NCBI GenBank assembly: GCA_023213395.1 | Contig: CM041465.1 | Location: 93,937,741 to 94,001,740 of the forward strand | Reading direction: 5' to 3' | Source of the DNA: Cycas panzhihuaensis | Taxonomy: Eukaryota; Cycadophyta | Length of the DNA: 64,000 nucleotides | Part shown: positions 33,569 through 46,962 of the stretch, piece by piece | How positions within the stretch are numbered: position 1 is the first letter of the stretch | How the letters are laid out: every line of letters starts with the position of its first letter | Made by a program: the position numbers and the translations under genes | The notes under the pieces: model-generated | What the model saw: only the letters and a program-made list of their open reading frames with translations | Told to the model about the DNA's origin: nothing | The model's database searches: none

Positions 33569-36018
33569 TGGACGCACTGCTACGGGATAACTACCTAACT
33601 GATAGGCGTGGGAGGAGTAAGCGATGAAATGATAGAAAGTAGAACCTAAAAGGCGGGTAACTACCACGCAGAGCGCCCCGTGCGCCGGAGCGCGAGTTCG
33701 AGATCTGCAATGGAGTATGGCTACTATTGGGCGACCCTTCCCCACCTTGATCAAGGGGCGAAGGTACGTAGGATGAACCTGAGTTGACTCGAATAGGACC
33801 TCCCACCCTTGGGTGGCCGTATGGGGAAGAGAAGGCCCACCGGAGACAAAGCCAAGAGTAATCCCACGCAACCTCGACCGGATGCACGAGCGATGGGAAG
33901 CAAGGCGCAAGTTAAGGAAAAGGAAGGAAAGGTAAGGACTAAGAAAACTCTTACAATCTTTCCTACGGATAATAGGGGTGCATGCAACAAAGCAAACAAC
34001 ATAAAAGCGCTTCCCTTTTAATCTTTCAATGTTCTAATTACTAAGAAAAGAATAAAAGGAAGAAACAGGTAGCGAAGAGGAAAGGAAGCGGCACCGGGCC
34101 AAGGCGGCGAGATGACGAGCTCCACGAGGAGCACCCAACCACTCCGCGACGCATCGGACAAGTGGATGCAACAAGGATAAAAGGGGGTTCCTTACCTCCT
34201 CGAAAAGTAAATGCAATACTAAAGGAAGGAAAGGACCGCTAACTAGTAAATGAGATAGCATAAAACATGATACACGCAACGAGCACTTATCGGGTAGAGA
34301 GGCCAACGGCAACGCTCTCCGCTGCCTCGAGTACCAGAAGCAACAAGGGTCTCCTCTTCCCGAAGGAAGAGCACTAACATGCAACACAAGGATCTAACGA
34401 TATATGTCTAGCAACATAAGCAAGAGTCTAAATATACATGCTAGCGTTAGTCTAATAAGGAAAATACCAAAGGAAAGTGATCCAAATGAAAGGAAACAAC
34501 AAGGCAAGCCCTGAGTGGCCTACTTCCCACAAAAGGTGCCCCAACCTCCCTCAGAGCCACAAGGCAGCGAGGAGAAAGTCAAGAACCAAGGCTAGAAAAT
34601 GGCTGGAAAAAGGGGCAAGAGAGACCTAAAGATACCCACGGGGGACCGGGATGCTACGGGGAGCAAACTGGGTGGCCGTGGAGTAAGGGTGAAGCAAGAA
34701 CCCGTAGTTGGGGCCTATGGATGGCACCCAAACTCGAACAAAGGGTCCCAAATCAGCGCTGCAACTTGTGACAGCGCTGGTTTGGGCGACCAAAGGGAGC
34801 CTTCAAACCCTTGTTTACAAGCCAAGAGGAGCACGAGGCGAGAGGGAGGTTTTGGGGGGCTAAGAGCCGCCTAGGGAGCGTGGAAGGTGGTACTAATCCA
34901 CCCAGCCTCTCTAAAACCTATGCAACCCTCAACGCCCGCTTGACAAAGAAATGCAGTAAGAAGCACAGGAGAGTGGTATTACAGCCTCCAAAGGGAGGAA
35001 AACCAACTCTCACTTTAACAAGTAGGACCAAATAAGCAGAAGCACAAATATCACAAAAAAACAAACGCAAGATGAAGGATACCTGGGAAGGGGAGGCAAG
35101 GGATTTGCCTCACCTAAAGGATGTCAAGAAGGGCTAGAAAATAGCCTGCATCCGGAGTGGAGCAAGCTTGAGGCCCCGCTACGGGTGTGACGGAAACACC
35201 TACAAACGGGGAACTCAGATCGCCTCGGTAGAAACTACCGGAAACCGCTTCAAAGGAGCCCTCCAAGGCTTGAGGGCCGAGAATGTCTCACCGAGCCAAA
35301 GGAGAGTTGGGCACAGATGAAGAGGTGCAGTCCAAAGAAGAAAAAGCGTAGAAGAGCAGAGCAGAGAGTGTTTTTCTGAGAGCAACTTCAAAAGTGAGCC
35401 AAAAGATCTTTGAAAATGAGCTAAAAAGGGCTTAAGTACTCAAGAAAACCCTAAATCATGCGATTAGGGCGCACCGAGGAGAAATAAAGCGAGCCACGGG
35501 CGCTTCGCAATAAATGCAAAATTACCACTGGATTTAAAAAATAACTGAGACAATACCGCCGAATATTCTGTGACGCCTGGGCTGAAAATAGGCCCACCAA
35601 CCACCCAGTTAAAGCGCATTTACGACCAAAAAAGGCCGACATAACGCTAAAACACCCACCCGGAGCAAACAAGCCAACAAACGGGTCCAAAGGAGAAAAA
35701 ATAGGCTAAAGTGGGTGGCAAGTTGACCAAACGATGATGAGTCATCACACCAAGTGAGGTGGCGAAAACCTAGTGGATCCCGGAGCGAGGAGGGCGATGC
35801 GGAAGTAATACGGCCACTGTGGTGCCACACTACCGGGAGTGTGCCTCGCTATAGTCATAGGTTAAAATAAGTGTGGACGACTACAAGACCGCCCACAAAG
35901 TCATACACATGCGTATACGCAAGCAAACATCCAAGAAAAGAAAGTGATGATAATGCAAGAGACATACCGCACTTACCGAGTTTGGTGATTCCGCATCCAT
36001 TCCCGAAGCCGAGAAACA
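33569..36018 (-). repeat. 3' LTR of element C
   Basis: Starts TGTTTCTCGG at 36018, ends GTCCA at 33569. Pairs with 46963-49440 along its whole length, but with many one- to three-base gaps, for example near 34540-34690 against 47898-48040. Open frames inside (34599-34874, 33542-33910) are LTR sequence, not genes. Confidence 0.92.
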
Positions 36019-36460
36019 CCGCCTCGCAGAGAGCCTCGCCGCCGAAGCCTAAGGCGATGGCGACGCCGGCAACACAATCACAAGAGTACATATGTATATA
36101 GATATATCAATCAAGATCATAACAAGAGGCAAGGGTGCCGGTGAGTGTCGTGGCGGACGCTGTGGATACGAAAGTGGTGGAGACAACATAGGGCCGCCAT
36201 GAGCCACCTGAAACCGATCGAAGAACGAGATGTGAGGGGCCGCCCCCACCACAAAGGATGCAAAGGAACATGCATAGCTAAATAAAGAACAAATAGTGGA
36301 TACCATAGTTTTACCTCATTAGTAACTGGTTTCTGAGGTGCGAACGGATCGCAAAAGCAGTGATGCAGACCCGGGGCTTGGGCGACGGAAGGCTGTGCAA
36401 ACCTTAGGGACGATCAAGAAGAAGAGAGAGGCGACTCAAGGATGAGGCGAACGAGGCCGC
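36019..36460 (-). other. Internal 3' spacer of C
   Basis: Eroded polypurine tract (GCGAGGCGG on the - strand, 36019-36028) and the spacer seen in A 13318-13771. No gene. Confidence 0.5.
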
Positions 36461-36790
36461 CTACCTCAAATAAGGGCCCGAGGGATATGCCGGATATCGG
36501 CAAGAAAAGGGGCCAGAGGGATCCGCGCAGGCGAGAGAGTCCTCAAGTGAGGGCATCGCACCGGTAAACCCGGGTGAGATGGGACACCACAACCCGAGAG
36601 TCGCAAAGCAAAACAATGGGTCCGTGATGGAAACGAGAGCATCAAGGTTTAACAAACAGATACTCAAATCAGAGTTGGTAGCCTCGGGAGGAAGATCCCG
36701 TGAGCTGAGGAGGTCATGTCAAGGGTCATGAGGATCCATGCAATGCAGAAGGTTCAGATTACCGCGCTTCCGCCGCTTGCAGAAGATGTG
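36461..36790 (-). pseudogene. Decayed extra RNase HI of C
   Basis: Recognisable by alignment to A, B and D: the start region (about 36775), a P-P-E-A-T-N stretch where N-N-x-A-E-Y belongs, C-D-S-R-V-V-V-S-H-L-T-R-V-Y in one frame near 36600, and the I-R-H-I-P-R tail. Frameshifts and missing bases have destroyed the frame; no catalytic activity is possible. Confidence 0.6.
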
Positions 36791-37284
36791 TATGCACATC
36801 GGTGACACAAAATCCAAGCAATCGATGGGTGGTGAAAGCAACGCAACAAGTCACAGAAAAATGGCCGTGAAGGGTAGGAGGACCTATCAATGAGGTAACC
36901 TGTGGCGAGAACAAATAATCCGATCGCAAAGTGAGAGCGGCCGAGGGGAAAACCCTCGAGTGCCAAAAGGTCGCTTTAGAAAGCGAAACATGCCCCGAGT
37001 GGGGGGCATTTCGGGACTCAAGAGCGAAAGGATCGCGAAATGAGTCCAAGGTGGCAAACGAGCCAAACGAGTATAAACTCGGGCAGCACGGGAGTAGCGC
37101 CAAAACGATGAGAAGGGCCCGCCAAAAGCGCGATGATGACGCACTACAAATGCCCTCAGGGAGGGCAAAAAGGGCATCAACATAGCGGCTTGACGACAGG
37201 CGTAAGGCAAAGGTAATGGGCAACGAGACGGCCCCAACGATCGACGCGAGACCAAAAACAGAGGAAGTGCCTGCTGGGGCCCCG

Positions 37285-37294
37285 CCATATAAGG
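37285..37294 (+). promoter_or_regulatory. TATA box of the antisense gene of C
   Basis: CCATATAAGG at the position of CTATATAAGG in the other three copies, 157 bp upstream of the ATG at 37442. Confidence 0.6.
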
Positions 37295-37441
37295 AAAAAC
37301 GACGGAAAATGGATTCATTTTCACCGGCCTCGGCGAAACAGAGCCATTCCCTTACGCACGGAGCCGCCCAATCTTAGAGGCACGCAGGGAGATCGACCGC
37401 CGGACGGAGAGCGAGAGAGCCAAGACGACCGACTGCACGAT

Positions 37442-39860
37442 ATGGCGATGGAGACCAGATCCAAAGTGAGTGGAAATCACTAAACCCCGACCCAAATTAA
37501 AGTTCAAAGTTTGTTGCTTTTTGTGGTTTTTAAAGTTATTTTGCATAGTTTAGTGCCCTTATGGGCAATGGAAGGCTTCCCGGATCTAATCGACTCAGAG
37601 GAGGCGGGACCCGGGCATTGTGGAGTTCGTCCTGCCCCTACGGGTCCACCAAGAAATTTTGGTTTTTGGCGTAAAACCCCTTAGGGGGTCGCCGCATTTC
37701 ATGGCAATGATCGCGGCACACGACCATCGCCGCGGGCCCCGAATCGCCGCGACCTGCGTAACTTAGCTGCACCGCCAAGTTTGGCGCCAGACGGGCGTGA
37801 AGACAGAAAAATAGGCATGAGGGCCAAAAGAGGCCCAAATCTCAGGCAGAGAGAGATTTGAGAGAGAGAGAGAGGTAATAATAGCTGACATGAGACTGAC
37901 TTGAGGTGTTTTTTGATGTGAATGCCGCCCTCGCCAGAGATAACCATGAGAATGTGGGTATGGCTATGCCGAGTTACATGGAGATGATGACTCAGAGGAC
38001 AGGGACATGCCGGAGAGGTGTGGCTCTGCAAGGCCCTCAAGACACCTCAAGACACGCCTGACTGCAGGTCATTGGTGGATATAGTGTCCCATTGGGACCT
38101 GGAGGAGGCATGTGTTCCACCTACCATGTGGGGATGTGATGGTCACGCCGAGGGATATCCGGCATGATATTGGGAGTTCCACGATGTGAGGCCGGTGAGA
38201 CGGATATTGCCCAAAGACCGAGGCAACAAGACAGGAGGCGCCTGCTCTTCGCTGTGAGCCGGCAGTGGGATCGAGGGGAGCACCCTCCGCATGCTTCTAC
38301 TATCCGTGATTCCTCGAGTGAGGAAGATGATCATACTGCATTCTGCTCGGATTTTAAAATGTAACTATAAAGAGATTCCGTGAGGATGGATGGATGCGCT
38401 CACCGCGGGGCCGAGAGGATGGATCGGTACCGATAGCAATGTAACCTAGTCGCACACCGACGCTATCGTGACGCCCCGGCAGAGGAGGGCTATCATATAG
38501 CACACAATCGCTGCGTTGTTGGTATTTCGATCACTGCCAGCAGCGGCACCACGGGGACCTCACCCTATCATGCATCGTGCCCCGATGGTCCGCGATGGCG
38601 ACTGACTAAGGGGGACAGAGGATGAGCCCACGCCGACGACGGCGGAGGCGACATCACTAGACCTCCTCACCTCCTGCACTACATACCGAGCCGCATGTGA
38701 CTGAAGGTGGGATAGTGACGATGAGGCAAGTGAGCAGGAGTGTCCGCATGGAGATGACAGCAGTGATGATGGGGACGATGGAGATAGTGGAGACAATGGG
38801 GGCTGGCCATGACTGCAGGGGAGGCAGTGTCCTTCAAGGACAAGCAGGACAGAGGGTCCATCCGGCCGGAGGAGAAGCAGCCCATCAGAGCGCAGGGTGA
38901 GGTCGGGGACCCGTGACAGGGCTCGCAGTGCTACGGACGCGATGGGATCCGCAGGACGAGAGCCGGGGCCACCCCACGAGGAGAGGGACTCAGTGCAGGA
39001 GGTGCTCAAGACGAGGCACCCTACAAGTGAGAGTCAGGAGGAGAGGATGTCACATGACCGAGGATCAAAGCGCCACAGCAGTGAGAGCCAACCTTTTCCA
39101 AAGTCATTTAGCATCCGGGATAGATGTTTGGTTTGGTTTGATCATGGTATATAGACCGACGCATGGCGTGTTGCATCGCGGTGCAAAGCAGAGATCGTGA
39201 GACCGACAGAGGCCGTGGGCGAGGGAGATATTCCCTCGTGTATGCAGAGGGGCAACCGCCCATCCAGCAAAGCGATGAGCCTAGAGCAATGGAGCCCACA
39301 GAGAGGCATTCGCCTGATGGTGAGGGCGAGGGACATATGGGTTGCAGAGTCCCAAGAGCACGCCACGCCCTGTGGACAACCGCAGCAGAGAGAGAGATGA
39401 TGCGAGACACGAGCAAGATGATGCGCGACGAGAGAGACGAAATGCGAGGACGGGTCCAAACTCTAGAGGCATGTGGTGGTGCAAAGTGAGATAGCGAGAG
39501 CAGGACCTAGCCGATAATCGCCAGAGCGCCTCCTGATGATGAGGAGGTACTCGGGAGAGCGGATCGTATCCAGCGATATGATCGCCTAGTAAGGCAGATG
39601 GTCTCGAGGTCGAGCCGAGCAGACACTGACCCACACAATGGCCGACGACCCCGAGACGACCTGTGGACGAGGAGAGCGAGGCAGGCAGCCATGAGGCCTG
39701 TGGAGGAGCTCTGAGGCATGTGGTCCCAGGAGAGGGATCACAGAGACTGTGAGATGGCACCCTGTGAGCGGGCCACAGCAGAGGATATGTACATGCAGAT
39801 ATGACGGGAAAGCACAGCCTGTGGGGTCATATATAGGACCATATGATTGTACTCGCAAGG
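37442..39860 (+). pseudogene. Antisense plant-mobile-domain-like gene of C, heavily decayed
   Basis: Exon 1 (37442-37465) again has eight codons, M-A-M-E-T-R-S-K, followed by GTGAGT. The intron 1 acceptor (near 37915) has lost its AG. Exon 2 is recognisable by D/N-H-E-N-V-G-M-A-M and by the acidic stretch at 38720-38800, exon 3 by Q-R-G-I-R and A-E-S-Q-E-H-A near 39340, but many indels break the frame. Tail at about 39860, followed by a short TA array at 39902-39915. Confidence 0.6.
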
Positions 39861-40429
39861 ACACCGGCTCCTGTGATGTATGATGACATGACTTTTGATA
39901 TGTATATATATATGCATGGGGTGATCGAACCCCATTTGATATGAGATAATCGTATGATGTGTCATATGTGGATGATATGTATATTTATTTTGTGTATCAT
40001 GAATGTTATGTTGCGTATGTTTTATGTTGTGTATATTTTGTTATATGACGACACGCTTCCTCCCATGTACGACCACATGCCTAGCAAGGGCACACACACG
40101 CCGTGAGCGGACGACGAGAAGTGTGAGGTTAGGGGAGCACATACATGTCTACAGGAGAGCATAGTGGGATATGTGAAGGAAACAACGGGCAGGAAAGGGG
40201 AGCAACGATGCTCCCAAGTGTCTTCCTGGTTGGGGGATACCCAAGCAAGACGACACAAGGGTTCCCAAGAGGGTATGGGAACGCGGGTTCCGTGGAAGGA
40301 ACCGAAAAGAAGAAGGAGGAATCCATCTTAAGTTGCCACTCTACCCGTGGTTGGGAAGAATGGGGACAACCTAAGATGGTAGTTTAGGCTCGCTTTGAGC
40401 AAGGCGAAGGAATCGCCAAGGGATCATGC

Positions 40430-41640
40430 ATAAAACTTTAAGGAACATCCCATTAATGCTTTCTCAAATTCGAGCCCTTCCGTGGTGGCTATCTCAGAAG
40501 CACCATTATCGAGGGATTCGATAATGACAAAGGGACCAACCCATCTGGGTTTGAATTTGGTCAAACTCATGGAGATATTCGAGCTTGAGGACGAGTCCCG
40601 AGGAAACAAAGGGCAATGAGCGGGCTTTGATGCTAGGTTAGCCTCGACAGGTGTGGCTGCCTCTCATCCAAAGCCGAGGTCGAGCAAAGTGGCTCGCCGG
40701 ACGACTCTTCGCCGATGAAACCTCAAGGGAAACTCGCAGAAGGGATCTCCACCTCCAATGGGAGCACCGCCCGCATCAGAGACCGTGGAGAACGGGTCAT
40801 TCCTGCATGAATCTGGACAGAGGTACGATAAGCCCACAAGGCGTAGGGCAATGAAGGTGCCAATCCCTCCGGGATTGAGCAACGCTTTCGAGGATGCTGA
40901 CAAGAGTCTTATTAAAAGACTCCACCTGGCCATTTGCCTAAGGGTAATAAGGGGAAGAAGTCTTATGAGAGATTTTGAACTTCCCACAAAGCTCATCCAC
41001 CTCCTTATTACAAAAAGGAGTTCCATTGTTTGTGATTAGGACATCCGAATTCAAACCAAAATGATGTGCTGGTAAATGAACATAGCAATTGTTTTGCCGG
41101 GGGTAGTGATCAAGGGGATGGCCTTCACCATTTGGTGAAATACTCCGCGGGCGCCAAGATGAACTTGTGTCATGACGACAAAGGTGGGGAGATAGCTCTA
41201 ATGAGGTCTAGCCCCCACTGAGCGAAAGGCCACGGTGAAACAATAGGATGCAAGGCCCTGAGACACATGGGAATGTTGGCGTTTCGACATCGCCAACATT
41301 TCCGAGCAAAAGCATGAGCGCTCTAAAAAGAGATGGCCAAAAATAGCCCATGCAAAGGATCCTCTCGAGCCATAGATCGCCCCTGGGTGACCTCCACAAA
41401 TGCCGTGATGGCATTCGTGAAGCACTTGGCCTGCCACAAGTGACGCAATGAGGAGGACTCGTCGGCGACCTCTTATACAATACCTCGTCCATGAGGAGGT
41501 ATTGCCCGCGTAAGTCCTGGACACGAGATTTGACTTTGTTATTAGCGTCGGGCCAGATCGCACCGCGTGAGATGCCGTGACTATGTCACCGCACTCACTC
41601 ATTGTCGATGAGCGGATGGGGAGGAGCTCCCGAATCGCCA
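40430..41640 (-). pseudogene. pol: Integrase of C
   Basis: Fragments in several frames: Y-K-R, H-E-C-H-H-G-I-C-G-G-H (about 41400), the D-N-G box (about 41030), and W-V-G-P-F-V-I-I-E-S-L-D-N-G-A near 40520. A block of about 45 bp between core and C-terminal part is missing relative to D (near 40610). Confidence 0.75.
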
Positions 41641-42900
41641 AGATGGACTCATCGAGGAGAGAGTCGCCAATGGGAGTATCAAAGGAGTTAGGGATAGGGG
41701 CGTCGAAGTTGCTCTACCACCATCATGCCCTTCTTTGATTTCCTAACGATAAGGAGATCAAATTCTGGAGTAGGACGCCCAACGACCGCCCCACCACAAC
41801 CGAACGAGTAAGTAAGTATCTCAAGGATAAGATTGAACGATCAATTGGTAGTATTGCAAGCAAGTAGTGCCTAAACTTTGGTGGCATGGACCAAGGAGAG
41901 GCATTCCTTCTCATAGGGAATAGTTAAGCTCGCAGCCCACAAGAGTGCGATCGATGAAATATATAGCCCTCTCGCCTCGAGTCGCCCTCCCGAGCGAGCA
42001 TAGCGCCCAAGGATCTGCCGCCGTCGAGGTATACAGTGATGAAGGGCTTATCGAACCGTGGAGGCGCTAACGTAGGAGAAGCCAAGGCTTCCTCGAGTCC
42101 TTCAAGGCCTTTTGGGTCTTGCTGACCAGGCAAAAGGGGCCCTTCTTCAACAAAGTTCAGGAGGGGTTTAGCGCCATCAAGCCCGCCAAGAAGCGCCGAG
42201 GAAACCGAGCCTACCTAGAAACGACTTAACCGCCGCTGAGTTCTAGGAGGCTAAGATGTCGAGGATCGCCTCGACTTTGTCGGTCGATCCGACCCCGCTG
42301 ATACGAGGAATTCAAGGAGTTTGCCCGAGGTAACGCAAACACACATTTAAGTGGATTAAGGTCGACGCGGATACCGCGCATCGTGAGAAGATGGCACGCA
42401 AGTCGGAAGGATGATGGGTTCTCACACGGAAAGACCCATCATATCATCCATAAAGACCTCCAATGTGTCGTTGATGAGGTCGTGGAAGATGAAATGCATG
42501 GCTCTTGGTAAGTAGCACCTACATTTTTAAGGCCAAAGGGCACGCCTTTGTAGGCGAAGGTACCCTAAGGAGTAGTGAAGGCCGCCTTATGGCGGCCTTC
42601 TGGAGAAATCAATTTGGTTGTAACCGGAGAAGCCGCCCATTAGGGGACATCACTTTGAATCACTGCGATCAATGATCCGATCTAAGAAGGGTAACGGAAA
42701 TTGTCCTTAGGACAAGCGTTGTTGATGTCGCGAAAGTCGACATATACGATTGCCCCGCTCTTTTAGCAACGGAACAATGTTGGAGACCCACTTGGGGTAA
42801 TCAATAGAGGTAATGAGTCCAGTCTAAAAGCTTTTCTACCTCCATCTCGACGGCAGTAAAGCTTCGTGAAGGACTGCTTCGCGCATGTATGCGCGCCAGA
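41641..42900 (-). pseudogene. pol: Reverse transcriptase and RNase H of C
   Basis: RT motifs M-D-D-M (about 42440) and M-P-F-G-L-K-N (about 42520) are visible between frameshifts. RNase H: A-P-P-R-F-D-K-P-F-I and Y-L-D-G-G-R-S-L-G-A-M-L near 42000-42050. The third catalytic position reads Q-S-Y-P, so Tyr instead of Asp. Confidence 0.75.
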
Positions 42901-44300
42901 AGGGTGGTGAGGTTATGAGTGACAATCGAGGGGTCAATTCCCTTCATGTCAGCATAATCCCACGCGAAAATGTCCCGAAACTCCTAGAACAGAAGGGAGT
43001 ATTCCCTTACCTCATCAAGAGAGCATTCCGACCCAACCTTAATGACCTTGCCCGGGGCCAAGACTACGTCTTGGGTTGCCCCCATGCACATGGCATTGCC
43101 CTCCTCGAAGTGGAGAGGGGCAAGATCAACAGGAGGAGGAGGAATAGAGACGGATCGGACGGCAAGCGTGGATCCGATCGCGAGGATCTTCGTGACCCAG
43201 GTGGTGACCAAGGTAGGTTAGGCGCAAGGCCCGCTAGATGCTCGCTGTGGTTTCATCGCCCTCGAAATAATCCACCCCATGGATGACCTTACTCGAGTAG
43301 GAGAAGCACCTAAGGAGTGAGAGCAACGGACCGTGATGACCATCGTTGCTCCGCCTTCCTCACCAAATCAAGGAAAATGTAAAGTTGACCTCGAAGGAGC
43401 AAAAGGTAATTCCCGAAACCATTACCTACGGGTAACGAAAAAGAGAAATGCCGATAAAGTGTGTCAACACGAGCGGCGACGCATGACACGCACGAAGGGC
43501 TAGCCTCACCAACGAGAGGGGTTCTGACGGGATCTAGAATAAGGCGGTGCGCCTATCGCCAAGGAAAGAGACGGTGAGGACAATCCTCGCCTTCGCCGAG
43601 CGACTCATCATCACCGAACAAAGCTAGGTACCCATAACTCCCAACGCCAATAGGGGCGAACTGCTGGAGACTAGGAGGAGAAGACGCTGGCCTTCTTCTG
43701 ACGCAAGTTAGGTATCCCAATAGAGCAAGCCGAGGCATGGGTGGATGAACCTTGGTTTGCCGAATCGGTAGAGCGAGTTTGTTTAGTAAAAGGGCATTCA
43801 CGGGTTCACTCTCATTCGTCCATCATGGACGAATTTAAGTTGTCCCCAAAGGGTCAAGCACACGGCCCCATTTGATCGAGCCATGGACGATCAAGAAGGA
43901 GGTTGTAGTCCACATCAACGCCAAGGACTACAACGCCGGCGAGAACGGTTTTACCTCAAGGGTAAGTTTTAATCGCGATGCATCCCGCAGGGGTCTTCTC
44001 GCCACCGCATACCCTTGGCATCGCCAGTGAACGTTCCAAGGCGTAAATACCAAGCTCTTGCATGACACGCAAGGGCATGAGATTGACTAAGAACCGTTGT
44101 CGACAACAGCTCTTCAAGAGTACAACAAAGCGATCAATGGTGATGGTGAATGGGAAGTTCCACCGACGCTCCCTTTCACCTGCTAGGGGAAGATCCTTAG
44201 ATCAAAGGAAATAGCGGGTCCACCACCTTGGGCGACACCCAAAGCGTGATGTGCACGCCACTTGATCCTAAAGCTTCCAGGAGGAGGGCCCGCTGCCGGG
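42901..44300 (-). pseudogene. Protease and pro-RT linker of C
   Basis: Linker motif M-C-M-G-A-T-Q-D near 43085 and F-A-P-I-G-V-G-S-Y-G-Y-L near 43640. The protease active site near 44090-44110 reads V-V-D-N-G-S, the canonical form with Gly, before a frameshift. Confidence 0.68.
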
Positions 44301-46880
44301 ACAACTCCTCGAACGCCCATCAAGGACATTCCCCGCAATGACCGTATGGAGCTCGCCCACCTATCGAGAAAGGCTTACCCTTCCCAAAGAGGTTGGGTAA
44401 GCGCCTTCTGAAGTTGTAATGACCCGCATACAGAATAGCCTTGGGAAAGAGGGACTTCTGCAGGAAGGGTCTCCCAAGAGGGCCTCAAGGAGCGGAGGAC
44501 AAAAGCTCCTACCGCTTCCTTAGCGCTTGAGATCGCTGAAGGGCAAAAGTGGGAGTTACTTCGTAACCGGATCACCTTCTTCCTCACGGGTCGTGAAGGC
44601 GACGGGTGCGACGGCCAGAGAACGAGAAGAGGAAGAAGAATTCCTAACGCCCTTCCCTTTATCGCGGAAGGGCGGGGATCCGTGATCTTCCCTGCTACGT
44701 TGTTCTTGGTTTGGGTTTTGCGATCACGCCCCGCGGCTTAGAGAACGGATCCTTATGAACCGGTTGATCCAAATTAGGCCTCGAGGCCTGCTTGGGAGAA
44801 GAATCGATCGAGGGCATCCTTTGATGCCGGGCCCTACAACGCGAATCGTCAGGAAGCAATCCCCATGAATGGAGCACCACTTCTCAAGCGGGGGGTCAGA
44901 CCTCCTCACTTGAGAGGATTGGGCGTTTCCATTCCTGGGAAGAGGAGCTTGGGTAGTTTGTTGGACTTGCTTGTTTGACGTAGGAGATGAAGGATCTTGA
45001 AGCTTGAGCCTTTCATCGTGACGCCGAATGAGCGATACCGATGTGAGAGGGTCTAAAGTCCTCTCAGAGGATGAGAGGAAGACCGCCTACCGGGAAGGTT
45101 TGGTATCTTTGGTAGGGGGTGGTGCCTCACGCTACCGTGAGGGCTTAAGAGGTTTCGAGACCCGCTGATCTCAATAGCCTCCAACGCCAAGCACTTGGCG
45201 ATCGCGGAATCACATGTGGTCGCCCCCATCTCGAGGACTTCCACGTGACTTCGGACGGCACATTGACGATCGTGTCTCGCTCAACCCCGCAATGTTGCCT
45301 TAGTGGAGTGAAGCAAGTCGTGGAATCGCCGCACAAAGTCACGATTCATCTCATCGTGACCTTGTTTGAGCGAAGAAGAGACTTCATTCCGCCTCAAATG
45401 GACGAGCTACATAAAAATAGTTGATGAACTCATCCACCAATTGCCGGAATGAATGGATCGAATGGGCAGTGGAGACAGCAGAACCATTTGAGGGCGTCAC
45501 CCTGCAAGGATCTAGGAAATAATTTCATCAAAATATGGTCGTAAGTCCAGTAATCGATGCATGCCATAGAAAACTACGAACATGCTCCGCCGGCCCGCGA
45601 CGAAGTCCCATCGAATCTAGGAACTGTGGGGATGAGGCGCAAGTTGGTTCGCAACGCCAACCGAAGAGGGGTTGACCTAAAGTCCATGAAGGCGCGCCTG
45701 CTCGAATCAGGATCAACGAATGTCGGGTAGGTAACGCAAGGAGCGGTGGGGGTGGAACACCCATCCTCCTCGAGGAAGCGCCACGAAAAGAGGCGTGGGG
45801 GTAGGTGCTTAGAAGGAGTCGCCCCTCGCGAAGGCACAACGATGGGATTACACCGAAGAAGGGCAAGACGGATGTGGAATCGGTTTTACCCATATGGGCC
45901 ACCCGTAGGTGGAGCAACCCCATATGGGTAGAAGTGATCCACCCCATAAACGGAAGACGGCTCTCTACCCCGCCCCCAAGGTTGAGAGGTATATCCCGGG
46001 GAACGTGAGAAGGAAGCACCAACGTCTGGGTCGGAGGATGCGTGGGAGCGATCCCACATGACTAGTGGTTGAAAGCTAGTAGGGCCAATAGGCCTACTAG
46101 GGATGGTATGCGCCACATTAGGAGATGGCACATTGGTTTGATTAGAAGCGAGTATGCTAACCCCGCCTGAGGGAAAGACACACCACGAGAAGATCCTAAG
46201 GCATTAGGACCTTGATGAGGATTTGAAGGTGCCACGCACGCCCCCACCACAGTGGAATGAGTGGGACGACGGTAGGCACGAAAAGGATTTGTGGTCATAG
46301 GAAGGGTGGATGAGGATGAAGCATGAGGTGGGGAGCGAAAAGGAAGAGGCTCCTCCACGAAGAACATCCTCAAACCACCCAGACACGGTTGCAAGCGTGT
46401 CATGCGCAAGAACACTCATTGAAAGCTTCAACTATGTCAACAGGAGGAGTCCCAACACACTCGTAAGAGGTGATCGTAACCTCAAACAAGGTAGGATCCT
46501 AACGCCCTCATAAGAATTGCCAACCACGTGGCAACCCTCAAGAGGAATGGGTCCTTCCACCTGCAGGGTAGAAGGATGAGCACCGAAAGAAAGGTGTTGG
46601 TCATTTGATAATAAAGGGGTCACCCTCTTAGGTGGACCCGGAATAACAGGAGGAAAGGCATGGGTTTCATGGTCAAGTATGGTAAGTCCAATCTAAGAGT
46701 ATCCTCCATAGCCGGACGAATCCGACGAGGCAAGAAGGCGACACGGGGTCCTCTAACAAAGGAGGTAGACCGCGAAATGACGAGAGAAACGCCGCATGCA
46801 AAGTCAACCAACAATGTTAGGAAAGGAGAAAAGTGGTAAAACACACGCTTGGGGTGCCCAACGTGGAAATCAAGATAAGT
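44301..46880 (-). pseudogene. gag: gag of C
   Basis: Homologous to A 2552-4980: C-x-x-H-G-D/E-C-F knuckle near 44860, M-E-V-L-E-M-G-A-T-T-C-D-S-A-I-A-K-C-L-A-L-E-A-I-E near 45170-45240, and the N-terminal T-P-P-V-D-I-V-E-A-F near 46430. The long stretch 45528-46022 is open but in a composite of frames. Confidence 0.72.
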
Positions 46881-46937
46881 ATGAAAAGGATCACACAAGA
46901 GTAGCGAAACCAACCAAGAGAGCAAAACTAGCTCCCC

Positions 46938-46962
46938 ATCGGGCCCCCAAGATGGTCGCCAG
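46938..46962 (-). promoter_or_regulatory. Primer binding site of C
   Basis: After the 5' LTR end (GCGTCA, last base 46963) the - strand continues C, then TGGCGACCATCTTGGGG. It differs from A and D (TGGCxACCATACTGGGGA) beyond the first ten bases. Confidence 0.65.
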